Shown: positions 6,419-15,486, counted from the first letter of the stretch. The stretch is DNA of 24,582 bases from Candidatus Falkowbacteria bacterium RIFOXYC2_FULL_48_21 (GCA_001778275.1 MFGM01000035.1:1-24582), one strand, 5' to 3'. A program made the numbers and translations. Notes: generated by a model not told the origin, from the sequence alone.

Positions 6419-9400
6419 TCAGGCGAACAGTTCGCGGACATCGTCCCAAGTTAATTTTTTGAACCGATCTTTGCTTTCGTTTATCAATGCGTCGAACAGA
6501 TGCTGTTTTTTTTGTTTGAGAGCCTGAATTTTTTCTTCGATTGTGCCGACGGTCAAAAGACGATAAATATTAACGGCTTTGGTTTGGCCGATGCGGTGAG
6601 CGCGATCTATCGCTTGGTTTTCTACGCCCGGATTCCACCATGGATCGAAGATGATCACCGTATCGGCGGCCGTCAGATTCAATCCGGTGCCGCCGGCTTT
6701 CAAGCTGATGAGAAACACGGTGATTGCCGCATCGGAATTGAATTTTTCGATAAGAGTTTGGCGGTCCTTCGTTTGGCCGGAAAGATACAGATGATTGATG
6801 TTTTGATCTTGCAAGGCGGCGGAAACAATGTCCAGCATTTTGGTGAATTGACTGAAAATCAATACTTTTCGGTTGCCCTCTCTGACGGTGTTTACGAGGT
6901 CAAGACACATGGTCAGCTTGGCGGATTCATATTTTCGGAAATCACCGTCCTTGATGAGCAGCGCAGGGTGGTTGCAGGCTTGGCGCAGTTTGGTCAGTCC
7001 GGCCAGAATATGAATTTGCGCGCCGTTGAATCCTTTTTTTTCGACGGTGGAGAAAATTTCGCCGCGCACTTGGGTTAGAATTTGTTGGTACAGGATACTC
7101 TGTTCTTCGCTTAAATGGCACTGGCTGGACTGTTCGATTTTTGGCGGTAGATCAGGCAAGACTTCGGCCTTGGTGCGGCGTAACATAAAACCGGCGACTT
7201 TGTGGCGCAGATGTTCCAGTGTCGGCCGATCGCCATGGTCCATGATCGGTTTATGAAAATGCTTGGTAAAATGTTCGTGACTGCCTAGAAATCCGGGCAT
7301 TAAAAAATCGTAGATTGACCACAGCTCTGAAACGCTGTTTTCGAGCGGGGTGCCGGTCAGTGCCAAGCGATAATCGCAAGTGAGTTTTTTTACCGCTTGG
7401 GCGTTTTTGGTCGTCTGATTTTTGATGAATTGCGCTTCGTCCAGCACGGCATAGTTAAAACGCATCTCCGGCCGGCAAAAAAATTCTTCGTCATGCTTGA
7501 GCGTGCCGAAGCTGACAATTACCAAGTCGGATCGAATAATTTTCGGCCGCAATGCCAGGCGTTCCGGTAATGTTCCGTCATAAATCAATACCTTTAAGGT
7601 AGGGAAAAATTTTTTTGTTTCCGCTTGCCAGTTGTACAGCAATGTTTTCGGACAAACGACGAGCGATGGGTGACTGGCAATTTTTTCCATGGCCAGTACG
7701 CACAATGTTTGCAGGGTTTTGCCCGTACCCATGTCATCGGCCAAAATGCCGGCAAAATGGAAAGAGCGTAAAAAATAGAGCCATTCAATTCCGTGCTTTT
7801 GGTAAGGACGCAGGATTTTCCCCAGTCGATTCGGCAAGCGCACTCGTTTTACCGGCTGGCCGGTCTGTACCTGCTCCATGAATTGCTGGAAATTTTTGGC
7901 GCGAATGGAATTGTAATGTGGCGAACTCGTCATCACATATTCGAGCTCGGGCGCCCGATGCAATGAGCCTTCGAAGCCATCGTTTTCTTTGGCATGAAAG
8001 CTTTTCAGCAAGCGCACCAAGCGTTCCAATTCCGGCCGATTGGCAATCTCGACCAACGTGCCGTCGTCTTTGCGCCAAAACGGCTGGGTGCTGTTGATAA
8101 AGTTGAAAAGTTTTTCGAGCGTGACCCGTTCATCGCCGCAATAACAGGCCAGATCAAAATAAAGCCAATCCCTTTCGGCGTTTATATCCGCGGTGAAATC
8201 GGCGCGAAAAGTTTCTTGTTCGAGTGCCAGTTTATCCTTGGTGAAAATAATTTTATATCCTTGCTGTTTGGCGTGAGCAACGAGCTTTGGCCAACTATTA
8301 CGCAGATATTCCGTCAATTGAGCGGTGTTGTTTTTTTGGCATTTAAGCGTTTTGGTGAAACCGAGCGCGAGCGCTTGCTTGGCCGTTTCTTGATAAAATT
8401 CTATTTCTTGTTTTTCCGCCACTTTGGCGCTATGGATAATGCCGTTTTCGACGGTAATGATATGGCTCCCGGGGTGTTCAAACGATGGCCGGCGGCTGAC
8501 AGCGCTGCTATTATATCGGCGACTGGCAAAGACGCTTTCAGAAATATCTTGTTGATAAATTCCGTAATCCATAATCGGCGCCACGCGGATGGTTTGAGCC
8601 GTATTGTCAAACTCTACAGAAAATCCCGGTTGAGGCGCCGCGGAAACGGGTTGCGGTTTCAAAGCGGGTAACGGTGCGGTCAAGGATAACAGTCGCGTGG
8701 CATCAGCGGTTACCTCGTCAAATTTTTCTATTTCATCGCCGGTCAATTCCGTTTGTAAATATTTAATGTTGTTGTCGAAGTTTCCATAAGGGGCAAGTAC
8801 TGGACTCAGGCGGCTGAAAATCGACGCGAGCAGTGGCGAAAGCCGATGACTTTCCACGGTATCACCTTTTTCCACAATGAGATATTCGCCATGAACGTAA
8901 AACGGCTGTTCACGCCAAGCCATATTTTTTGTCCCGTAATCCTTTGGTATCCGAAAATAAAAAGCGTGGTGGACTCTGGTTTGATCCGAGGCCATTGGTG
9001 TCGCCGCGCAAATAATTTTTGCGTTTAACGGTGCTGGGTGGAGATCAAGCGTCAGCGGTTGCTCGCGGTAATAAGGTAAATGAGTATAAACAGGGAAGCC
9101 CGATTCCGCCATGAGTGGAAAAAGTTTGGCTGGGTCGGGTGGGGGGGATTGGAATTGCTGAAACCGGCCGCCGGTTATATAAGTCAAAAACTCGCGTTGT
9201 TTTTCAGTAATGTCTTTTCGCGTGAGCACGGCACCGATGCTGGCTTGCATCCGCGTTGCCGTTTTGTAAAATATCGGTGCGTAGCCGTTGATTGAACTTA
9301 TAATAAGAAAATAATCTTTGGGATTGAATGATTGGACATGAATCGAGGCGATAGCCGTTTGTTTGTGATTGTTTGTGACTGCGGCCGGCGAGTCGATCGG

Positions 9401-9868
9401 TCGGCGAAAAAGTAGTAATTTATCAATCATGCTTTTTGGTATAGACTCGGTCGAAAGTCCAAGCTCTTTCAGCGCTTGGCGCAGGCGAGCTTCATCTAGC
9501 GAAGATGATGTTTTCGTGCTGATGGACACGTCCGGTTGTTTGACGGCCGGAGCCATGTTTTTTGTGGTATCTTTTAGTGACTCCGCATAGGTGAGTCCAA
9601 GTGCCACGGCATGTTTGCAATTGTCATCGTATGGGCAGGTGCAGTCTATCGCAACGAAAGTTTCGGTTTTTGCGACGAACTCGAGGCTAACATCATAAAT
9701 GTCGTTCCCTTCAACCTCTCCCTCGATGGTTACGGTCGTTTTTCCCGGGTTTTCTTTCGCCGACCACTTGCCGACCATTCCGTCTCGAAAATAACCCACG
9801 CCGCGTTCGTAAATACGCGACTCGGTTTGACGTTTCAGGGCTTGTCTGATGGTTTTGGCGGAAAGCAT
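6419..9868 (-). CDS. SNF2-family helicase with N-terminal SWIM zinc finger
   Basis: 1149-aa protein, a normal size for bacterial SWIM/SNF2 proteins. The SWIM zinc finger is visible at C76, C78, C84 and H86 (CTCPYDDNCKH). A long central region of unclear fold follows. The SNF2 ATPase core starts near residue 690: motif I DDMGTGKT (about 710-720), motif II DEAQ (about 806-813; many relatives have DEAH), motif III LALTGTPLENS, motif IV KVLIFSQF, motif V AGGTGLNL and motif VI DRAHRIGQ near 1085-1093. All key ATPase residues appear intact. Such proteins translocate on double-stranded DNA and remodel or displace DNA-bound proteins; the bacterial partner is usually unknown. No Shine-Dalgarno precedes the ATG at 9868. 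A promoter is proposed at 9914-9942. The gene is monocistronic. Confidence 0.93.
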   Translation of the reverse strand: MLSAKTIRQALKRQTESRIYERGVGYFRDGMVGKWSAKENPGKTTVTIEGEVEGNDIYDVSLEFVAKTETFVAIDCTCPYDDNCKHAVALGLTYAESLKDTTKNMAPAVKQPDVSISTKTSSSLDEARLRQALKELGLSTESIPKSMIDKLLLFRRPIDSPAAVTNNHKQTAIASIHVQSFNPKDYFLIISSINGYAPIFYKTATRMQASIGAVLTRKDITEKQREFLTYITGGRFQQFQSPPPDPAKLFPLMAESGFPVYTHLPYYREQPLTLDLHPAPLNAKIICAATPMASDQTRVHHAFYFRIPKDYGTKNMAWREQPFYVHGEYLIVEKGDTVESHRLSPLLASIFSRLSPVLAPYGNFDNNIKYLQTELTGDEIEKFDEVTADATRLLSLTAPLPALKPQPVSAAPQPGFSVEFDNTAQTIRVAPIMDYGIYQQDISESVFASRRYNSSAVSRRPSFEHPGSHIITVENGIIHSAKVAEKQEIEFYQETAKQALALGFTKTLKCQKNNTAQLTEYLRNSWPKLVAHAKQQGYKIIFTKDKLALEQETFRADFTADINAERDWLYFDLACYCGDERVTLEKLFNFINSTQPFWRKDDGTLVEIANRPELERLVRLLKSFHAKENDGFEGSLHRAPELEYVMTSSPHYNSIRAKNFQQFMEQVQTGQPVKRVRLPNRLGKILRPYQKHGIEWLYFLRSFHFAGILADDMGTGKTLQTLCVLAMEKIASHPSLVVCPKTLLYNWQAETKKFFPTLKVLIYDGTLPERLALRPKIIRSDLVIVSFGTLKHDEEFFCRPEMRFNYAVLDEAQFIKNQTTKNAQAVKKLTCDYRLALTGTPLENSVSELWSIYDFLMPGFLGSHEHFTKHFHKPIMDHGDRPTLEHLRHKVAGFMLRRTKAEVLPDLPPKIEQSSQCHLSEEQSILYQQILTQVRGEIFSTVEKKGFNGAQIHILAGLTKLRQACNHPALLIKDGDFRKYESAKLTMCLDLVNTVREGNRKVLIFSQFTKMLDIVSAALQDQNINHLYLSGQTKDRQTLIEKFNSDAAITVFLISLKAGGTGLNLTAADTVIIFDPWWNPGVENQAIDRAHRIGQTKAVNIYRLLTVGTIEEKIQALKQKKQHLFDALINESKDRFKKLTWDDVRELFA

Positions 9869-9890
9869 GGTTTAAAGGATTAGAAAATGA

Positions 9891-9942
9891 AAACGCGAAG
9901 GCTATTGAAATTAAATGTATCGCGTTTTATGTAAGATTGCAA
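9891..9942 (-). promoter_or_regulatory. Minus-strand promoter for the SNF2 gene, with an inverted repeat around the -10
   Basis: On the minus strand TTGCAA (9937-9942) and TACATT (9914-9919) are 17 bp apart, giving a ~40-nt leader. AAACGCGA (9891-9898) and TCGCGTTT (9920-9927) are an 8-bp inverted repeat flanking the -10, a possible operator or leader hairpin. Confidence 0.45.
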
Positions 9943-9984
9943 GGTCGTGTGACGGCCTGGCTGTTTGTTGGTTAATGAAAAGCG

Positions 9985-10078
9985 CGTGATAAGATCACGA
10001 GTCATTGAGCACGGGATACCGGTCAGGGCACCCCTTCCGAGATGGGATCAAGGTAACGTTTTTTATGGATCAATGAGC
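9985..10078. other. Structured, partly 5S-like intergenic element
   Basis: CGTGAT/ATCACG (9985-9999) is a perfect short hairpin. TCATTGA (10002-10008) pairs with TCAATGA near 10071-10077, closing a domain of about 75 nt. Minus-strand text inside it (CCTTGATCCCATCTCGGAAG) resembles the loop B/C part of bacterial 5S rRNA but lacks about six bases, including the usual AACTC. It could be a decayed 5S gene, another RNA or chance. It lies in the 9869-10390 gap, which holds no convincing protein gene. Confidence 0.3.
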
Positions 10079-10102
10079 ATTCTTATGAAAGAAGAGGTTC
10101 GA

Positions 10103-10131
10103 TTGACTTGATCTATTCCGTTTGCTAGTAT
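10103..10131 (+). promoter_or_regulatory. Candidate promoter for the tRNA-Ala transcript
   Basis: TTGACT (10103-10108) and TAGTAT (10126-10131) are 17 bp apart. If used, tRNA-Ala would sit behind a hairpin-rich leader of about 250 nt. Confidence 0.4.
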
Positions 10132-10236
10132 AAGAGAGTTCCGTCTTTATATCGTGATCGGGGTTTGTCCCGAAGTGCTGCCGGCTTGCAAAGCTACGCT
10201 TAGCGTTGCTGGCGAGCGGAGCGAGAGACTGATAAG

Positions 10237-10393
10237 CCGTTATCGCTTAGTGATGGGCTTGCTCCAGCACCAGTCGCTTTGCTCCGGTACCGGGCAAGCC
10301 ATAACTGACGTGGAGCGAGTAATAGACCGTTATCGTTTACAGTGATGGGCTTGCCCAGAACTCGAACGAGCGGAGCGAGCGAGTAGTTCTGGG
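10237..10393. repeat. Imperfect direct repeats and hairpins upstream of tRNA-Ala
   Basis: CCGTTATCG...TGATGGGCTTGC occurs at 10237-10262 and again at 10327-10353, a period of 90 with a one-base insertion. GAGCGGAGCGAG occurs at about 10214 and 10369. CCCAGAAC (10354-10361) is complementary to GTTCTGGG (10386-10393), whose last three bases are the first three of tRNA-Ala, so this hairpin would compete with the acceptor stem. Confidence 0.55.
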
Positions 10394-10463
10394 CCAGTAG
10401 CTCATCTGGTAGAGCACCTGCTTTGCAAGCAGGGGGTGGCAGGTTCGAGCCCTGTCTGGTCCA
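10391..10463 (+). tRNA. tRNA-Ala (anticodon TGC)
   Basis: Acceptor GGGCCAG pairs with CTGGTCC, including a G3-U70 pair, the classic alanine identity element. The D-arm is GCTC/GAGC. The anticodon stem CCTGC/GCAGG holds loop TTTGCAA with TGC at 10424-10426. The T-arm contains GGTTCGAGCC. The discriminator is A and CCA is not encoded. Six T follow directly at 10464-10469. Confidence 0.95.
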
Positions 10464-10530
10464 TTTTTTCTCCCGTTGAAATGGAGCGACGGATGGCCCA
10501 GCCATTATTTTGCATATAAGGCCGGATTAT

Positions 10531-10560
10531 AAAACTGCCGACTGGTCGTCGGCAGTTTTT
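10531..10560. terminator. Bidirectional terminator between tRNA-Ala and copA
   Basis: AAAACTGCCGAC (10531-10542) and GTCGGCAGTTTT (10548-10559) form a 12-bp stem with loop TGGTC. The A and T tracts serve both the plus-strand tRNA transcript and the minus-strand copper operon, whose last stop is at 10571. Confidence 0.9.
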
Positions 10561-10570
10561 ATTTACTCGT

Positions 10571-13480
10571 TTACATGCTACTCCATTTGGCAAACATGAT
10601 AAATAGAGAAATGAACGCCGCGCCCATTACGTATGGCGCAATCAGCGACAAATAGTTGTGCTTGTGCGGATGGAAACGGCGCAGTAGTAGAGAATTGCCC
10701 ACGACCGAAATGGAGCTCATGGCCATGGCCAATCCGGCCAGCTCCGGCCGCAGAATCAAGCCGATTCCGGCAAAAACGCGAGCCGCGATCGGGATGCCGA
10801 TGACATTATAAAATAAAGCGAAGAACATATTTTGTTTGATCTTGCTCATGGTTTCGCGGCTTAGCTTGATGGCGGTCAGAACGTCGCGCAAATCATTTTT
10901 GATGATCACGATGCCGCCGGTTTCCATTGCCACGTCCGTGCCGCCGCCCATGGCAATGCCCAAATCCGCTTGCGCGAGAGCCGGCGCGTCGTTGATGCCA
11001 TCGCCGACCATGGCGACTTTGGCGCCGGCGTTTTGCAGTTTTTTCACTTCGTTCGCCTTGTCTTCCGGCAATACTTCGGCCAAGACATTGGTGATGCCGA
11101 TCTGTTTGGCAATGGCCGCGGCCGTTCTCCGATTGTCGCCGGTCAGCATGTAAACAGCGAGGCCGCGCTTTTGCAATTGTTGAATCGCTTCAATGGTGTT
11201 TTCTTTTAGCGTGTCGGCCACGGCGATCAACCCCAACACTTCTTTGTCGGAAGCCAAGATCATGGTGGTTTTCCCCCCTTCTTCCAGTTTGCGAATTTTT
11301 CTTTCCGCTTTGCTGATATCGAGGCCGGCGATGTCGGTGATTAACTTGCGATTGCCCAAAAAGTACTTTTGGTTTTTGATTACCCCTTCCACCCCGTGAC
11401 CCGGAATGGCTTGAAAGTTTTCTACCGTCTCGAGCGAAATGGATTCTTCTTGCGTATATTTGACGATTGCCTCGGCCAAGGGATGCTCGGATAATTTTTC
11501 CAAGCTGGCGGCCGCGGCGACGATTTCTTCTTCGTCGCTTGATGCCAAGCCGACAATGTCGGTAACCTCCGGCTGACCCTTGGTCAGCGTGCCCGTTTTG
11601 TCAAAAACAATCGTTTGAATCCGGCACGCCGCTTCGAGCGGCTCGCCGCCCTTGATCAAGACGCCATACTCCGCGCCCTTGCCGGTCCCCACGGTGATTG
11701 CCGTCGGCGTGGCCAAGCCCAAAGCGCAAGGGCAGGCGATGACGATCACGGCGGTGAAGGCCATCAGGCTGAAGAGTAAGGTGGCGTTCAAAAATAGATA
11801 CCAAATCAGAAATGTGGCAATCGCGAGGCCAATGATAATCGGCACAAACCGGGCGGAAATTCTGTCGGCAAAAGCCTGAATCGGCGCTTTTGATCCTTGC
11901 GCTTCCTCAATCAGGCGAATTATTTGCGCCAGCGCCGTTTCTTTGCCGACTTTGGTCGCGGTGAATTCAAAACTGCCATGTTTATTGATCGTGGCGCCGA
12001 TTACGGTGTCGCCGATATTTTTTTCCACCGGAATGCTTTCGCCGGTGATCATTGATTCATCTACGGACGATTGACCCTTGGTGATGACGCCGTCCACCGG
12101 AATTTTTTCTCCCGGCCGAACCACGACGATGTCTCCCGCCGCGACCGTATCAAGCGGCACATCCACGGTTTGATTATTTTTTACCAGGCGCGCGGTTTTT
12201 GGTTGCAGGCCCATTAATTTTTTAATCGCGTCGGAGGTCCGACCCTTGGTTTTGGCTTCCAGCCATTTGCCGAGGATAACGAAGGTGATCAGAAAGGCGG
12301 CGGTCTCGAAATATAGATCAGCGATTTTTTCGCCACCGAGGCCGATCAGGCTGCCGGTCTTGGCGACATGATTGAGGAATAAGACCAAGCTGTAAATGTA
12401 AGCGGTGCTGGTGCCGATGGCGATCAGACTGTCCATGTTGAACGTTTTCATTTTCAGACTGCTCCACATGCCGCGGTAAAATCCGGATCCGATAATAAAT
12501 TGGATGGGGGTTGTCAGAACGAGCGAAGCAATGCCGATGAACGGCAACAGCGCCTTGCCTCCGGGAAGAATCGAAAAGAAGTCGAGCAACATGAAATAGA
12601 GCATCGGCAGGCTCAATGCCAGACCCCAAATGAATTTGTGGAAATATGACCGAATCACATTTTCTTTTCGCGCTTTTTCCATTTCCGGTGTCTCATCTCC
12701 CGCCAGGTCGGCGCGATAGCCGGCCTTTTTTACCGCCTCAACGAGTTGTCCCGTGGTGACGAGAGCGCGATCATATGCCACTCGGGCTTTTTCGGCCGCG
12801 AAATTGACATTGGCCTCTTTGACGCCCGGTATTTTTTTTAAACTGCGTTCAATGATGCCCGCGCACGAGGCGCAATGCATGCCGGTAATGTTTAGGGATA
12901 AACGTTCTTCACCGTTTGCGCCGGCCGTCAAGTGTGCCGTATCGGCTGGCTCGGTTTTTGCCAAAGAGGCCGGAGTCAGAGACGGACGAGAGACCATTGA
13001 ATCATTGGAGAACACGTTTAACAGTTGACCGATTTTGGCGGAATTGACCAATTTGTCCACGATGAGATCAATGTCCGGTCGGCCGTTCGGCACCTCAAAT
13101 TCACCTTTTTTGTGTTGACTGATTTTTCCTTGAAACGACGGTTTATCATTTTTTTGGCCAAACTCGCCGGTCGCTTCAACGGTGGTTTCCAGTTTAATTT
13201 TAAACGGCTCGTCATGATTGACGGTTTTTTTTTCTATCATCACATTTTGATTTTGGTCGCTCGGCGCTTCCGTTATTATTTGCGCATCATATCCGGCTTT
13301 TTTGATTGCAGCCACAATAGCGTCTTTATCCACTCCGGGGGTGGCTTCAATTACCGCCTCGCCGGACTGATAATCAATTTTGACCGACTCGACACCGGGG
13401 ACTTCCTGCAATTCGAGACTGATAATCTTTTCACAAGATGCGCAATGCATGCCGGAAATGTTGAGAATTATTTTTTCCAT
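10571..13480 (-). CDS. copA: Copper-exporting P1B-type ATPase
   Basis: 969-aa pump that exports Cu(I) across the membrane with ATP. Two heavy-metal-associated domains have GMHCASC motifs at C13/C16 and C203/C206. Between them is a ~120-residue polar linker (about 73-192), long for CopA and without visible motif. The catalytic parts are complete: TGES (479-482), metal-binding CPC in a membrane helix (583-585), the phosphorylated Asp in DKTGT (627-631), the SEHPLAE motif of P1B pumps (H666-P667), GDGIND (826-831), and C-terminal helices with YN and MSSISVVGNS typical of Cu(I) pumps. It is the last gene of the csoR operon, 17 bp after the fusion gene. No Shine-Dalgarno is visible; a run of A precedes the ATG. 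A silver role is possible, since the family handles both. Confidence 0.95.
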   Translation of the reverse strand: MEKIILNISGMHCASCEKIISLELQEVPGVESVKIDYQSGEAVIEATPGVDKDAIVAAIKKAGYDAQIITEAPSDQNQNVMIEKKTVNHDEPFKIKLETTVEATGEFGQKNDKPSFQGKISQHKKGEFEVPNGRPDIDLIVDKLVNSAKIGQLLNVFSNDSMVSRPSLTPASLAKTEPADTAHLTAGANGEERLSLNITGMHCASCAGIIERSLKKIPGVKEANVNFAAEKARVAYDRALVTTGQLVEAVKKAGYRADLAGDETPEMEKARKENVIRSYFHKFIWGLALSLPMLYFMLLDFFSILPGGKALLPFIGIASLVLTTPIQFIIGSGFYRGMWSSLKMKTFNMDSLIAIGTSTAYIYSLVLFLNHVAKTGSLIGLGGEKIADLYFETAAFLITFVILGKWLEAKTKGRTSDAIKKLMGLQPKTARLVKNNQTVDVPLDTVAAGDIVVVRPGEKIPVDGVITKGQSSVDESMITGESIPVEKNIGDTVIGATINKHGSFEFTATKVGKETALAQIIRLIEEAQGSKAPIQAFADRISARFVPIIIGLAIATFLIWYLFLNATLLFSLMAFTAVIVIACPCALGLATPTAITVGTGKGAEYGVLIKGGEPLEAACRIQTIVFDKTGTLTKGQPEVTDIVGLASSDEEEIVAAAASLEKLSEHPLAEAIVKYTQEESISLETVENFQAIPGHGVEGVIKNQKYFLGNRKLITDIAGLDISKAERKIRKLEEGGKTTMILASDKEVLGLIAVADTLKENTIEAIQQLQKRGLAVYMLTGDNRRTAAAIAKQIGITNVLAEVLPEDKANEVKKLQNAGAKVAMVGDGINDAPALAQADLGIAMGGGTDVAMETGGIVIIKNDLRDVLTAIKLSRETMSKIKQNMFFALFYNVIGIPIAARVFAGIGLILRPELAGLAMAMSSISVVGNSLLLRRFHPHKHNYLSLIAPYVMGAAFISLFIMFAKWSSM

Positions 13481-13497
13481 ATTTTTTTTGTTTTGAA

Positions 13498-15024
13498 TTA
13501 TTTACTTCCGGCGCAACCGCAACCTCCACCCGTGCCGCAGCTACCGCCTTGATTTTCCGCGCCGGATTGGGCGAATTGGCTGGTGTTGGCGATGAGACTG
13601 GCACCGGCCGCGCCGAACGTGTCGCTTTGTTCCACTACGTCAATTACGCCTGAAACCATCCCCATCCAACAGCTGAATTTGTATCGGCCGGGTTTGGTCG
13701 GGGTGAATTCTTTGATGCTGGTTTGTCCCGGTGTCAGAGGAATTTCGCCGGTGAATAAATTTTTCGAAATCACGGCGTTGGTACATCCGCTGGTGCCGGT
13801 GTCGGTGATTTCCCAGCGCACCGGTATGCCCGCGCGCACTTTGAAATAGTTCGGTGAATAACCGTTGGCCGAAGCGTTCATTTTGAGTAATTGTTTACCT
13901 TGGCCGATCGGTGCCAAATCTTTGTCGTTGGCGGCGGAATCGCTTTTGGCCGCGGCCGTTTGCTTCAGGTCGCTCAAACTGTTAATGCCGAGAACGTTGA
14001 GTTGGAAGTTGATATTGTACAAAGCGAAGAACAAGACCAAAATGCCGGCGACTTTTAAGAATCTGGCCGAGCGGCGGGGATTTTGCGCCAGCCGCGCGCT
14101 CGATAGGCCGATGGCGAGCAGGGCGGGAAGCGTGCCGAGCGCGAAGAATAGCATGATGAGACCGCCCTGCAAGGCGTTGCCGGACAAGAGCGCTAAACTT
14201 TGTGCCGTGATGGTGAAGCCGCAGGGAAGAAAAAAAGTAAATGCGCCCATGAAAAACGGCATGTATTTACCCTTGAAGTTGGTTTCGTTCGCGATATAGC
14301 GTGTGATGAATCTCGGTGCGGTCGGCTGAAATTTTCGGAACATTTTCACACCCAGCATTTGCAGGGCGAGCGCAATCATAATGACGGAAACGATGATGAC
14401 CAGGATCGGGCCGAATTTAAACGATAGGTTTAGTTTGTCGCCGATTGCGCCAAGCAAGAATCCGAGCGCGACATAAGCCAGCAGGCGGCCAAAGTTAAAA
14501 AGCAAATGCGGCGTAAATTTTTTCGCCGGCGCGTCGGTCGGGGAGTATAGAGCGCTCCATTGTTTGGACATGGACAAGATGATTCCGCCGACCAAGGCGG
14601 CACAGCTGGATATGCCAGCGATCAGGCCAAAAACGAAAAACGTGGGTAACGATGAGCCGTCGCTCACATTGATGAGGCCGGAAAATCCCAGCTTGTTCAG
14701 GCCGAGGAAGATGAGAATAATCCCTAGCCCCCAAGCTAGAGAAATGAACAGATCTTTCTGTTTGTCAGCCGGCGCATCTTCCGCCCTGAAATGTTCGCGC
14801 GCGGCATCGGAGAAAGTGTAACCTTCATCTTTAAGAAGCTCGTTCAGTTTGGCCGCACTTGGCTTTTCCCCGTGATATTCGATTACGGCTTGGCCGCGGC
14901 CTGACGACGCTTCAACCGATTTGATGTTGCCTTGCGCCAACAACCTTTTTTCAATCAAAAGTTCGCACGAAGCGCAGTGCATTCCCGTGACGCGGAAAAC
15001 GTGTTCTTTGGTGTTTTGTTCCAT
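13498..15024 (-). CDS. HMA / DsbD-like membrane / cupredoxin fusion protein
   Basis: 508-aa copper-handling protein with three modules. Residues 7-75 are a heavy-metal-associated domain with GMHCASC (C17, C20). Residues ~92-342 form a multi-helix membrane domain of the sulfite exporter TauE/DsbD_2 type; Cys141 (SSCAAL) and Cys268 (LPCGF) sit at the places where DsbD/CcdA proteins carry their redox pair. Residues ~380-465 are a cupredoxin with Cys414 (SGCTN), Cys452 and Met454/456 (SCWMGM) as likely copper ligands. The tail is Gly/Cys-rich with C496, C502 and C504, another likely metal site. It lies between csoR and copA, so it probably accepts, moves or stores copper on the outer face of the membrane, perhaps with redox control. 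The domains are clear; the exact job is inference. Confidence 0.9.
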   Translation of the reverse strand: MEQNTKEHVFRVTGMHCASCELLIEKRLLAQGNIKSVEASSGRGQAVIEYHGEKPSAAKLNELLKDEGYTFSDAAREHFRAEDAPADKQKDLFISLAWGLGIILIFLGLNKLGFSGLINVSDGSSLPTFFVFGLIAGISSCAALVGGIILSMSKQWSALYSPTDAPAKKFTPHLLFNFGRLLAYVALGFLLGAIGDKLNLSFKFGPILVIIVSVIMIALALQMLGVKMFRKFQPTAPRFITRYIANETNFKGKYMPFFMGAFTFFLPCGFTITAQSLALLSGNALQGGLIMLFFALGTLPALLAIGLSSARLAQNPRRSARFLKVAGILVLFFALYNINFQLNVLGINSLSDLKQTAAAKSDSAANDKDLAPIGQGKQLLKMNASANGYSPNYFKVRAGIPVRWEITDTGTSGCTNAVISKNLFTGEIPLTPGQTSIKEFTPTKPGRYKFSCWMGMVSGVIDVVEQSDTFGAAGASLIANTSQFAQSGAENQGGSCGTGGGCGCAGSK

Positions 15025-15036
15025 ATTACAAGTGAA

Positions 15037-15309
15037 TTATTTATTGAATAACTTTGTCACCTTTAAAATTTCGCGCGTCATTTCCATCTTTCTTTTCTCC
15101 GTACTGGTCTCCATAGCTTGGCGAAAACAAGTATTGAGATGATTTTCCATCAGCTTCTGATGAGCGGACTTGAGCAGTCCGAGCGCGGCCATGTTTTGTT
15201 GCATGATGTTGATGCAATACTCGTCGGCCTCGAGCATGGAGATGATTTTGGCGATTAGGCTTCCGGCCTTTTTGAAATTGATCAGGGCGGCTTCTTTTTC
15301 TGCGGTCAT
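15037..15309 (-). CDS. csoR: CsoR-family copper-sensing repressor
   Basis: 90-aa all-helical protein of the CsoR/RcnR (DUF156) family. The Cu(I)-binding Cys-His-Cys set is present: C32 (EYCINIMQQ), H57 and C61 (HLNTC). Without copper such proteins bind GC-rich palindromes and repress; Cu(I) releases them. It is the first gene of the minus-strand operon, 12 bp upstream of the fusion gene. The operator at 15464-15478 sits at the expected transcription start, so the operon is probably autoregulated. The leader from the promoter to this ATG is about 170 nt and shows no Shine-Dalgarno. An overlapping 118-aa frame at 15041-15397 is a shadow. Confidence 0.92.
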   Translation of the reverse strand: MTAEKEAALINFKKAGSLIAKIISMLEADEYCINIMQQNMAALGLLKSAHQKLMENHLNTCFRQAMETSTEKRKMEMTREILKVTKLFNK

Positions 15310-15463
15310 AATTTAGGTAGGAAAATTGGCGCGAGGTGAGTGGAGTTTTGGTTTGAATTTTAGAAGTTGGAAGCCGGATAAAATAATTCACTGCCACTTT
15401 CTATTTTCCAAGCCATCTTCCACGTACCTTGTACCGACATCCGACAGGTTAAATTTTATAGAC

Positions 15464-15478
15464 ACCCCTACCAGGGGT
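15464..15478. promoter_or_regulatory. Probable CsoR operator
   Basis: ACCCCT-ACC-AGGGGT is a perfect inverted repeat matching the G/C-rich palindromes bound by CsoR. It lies just downstream of the minus-strand -10, at about +2 to +16. Confidence 0.75.
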
Positions 15479-15486
15479 ATGGGTCA

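Noticed and set aside
10200..10505. 101-aa minus-strand frame (TRQGSNLPPPACKAG...)
   Set aside because: It is the antisense translation of tRNA-Ala, a common false protein in annotations.
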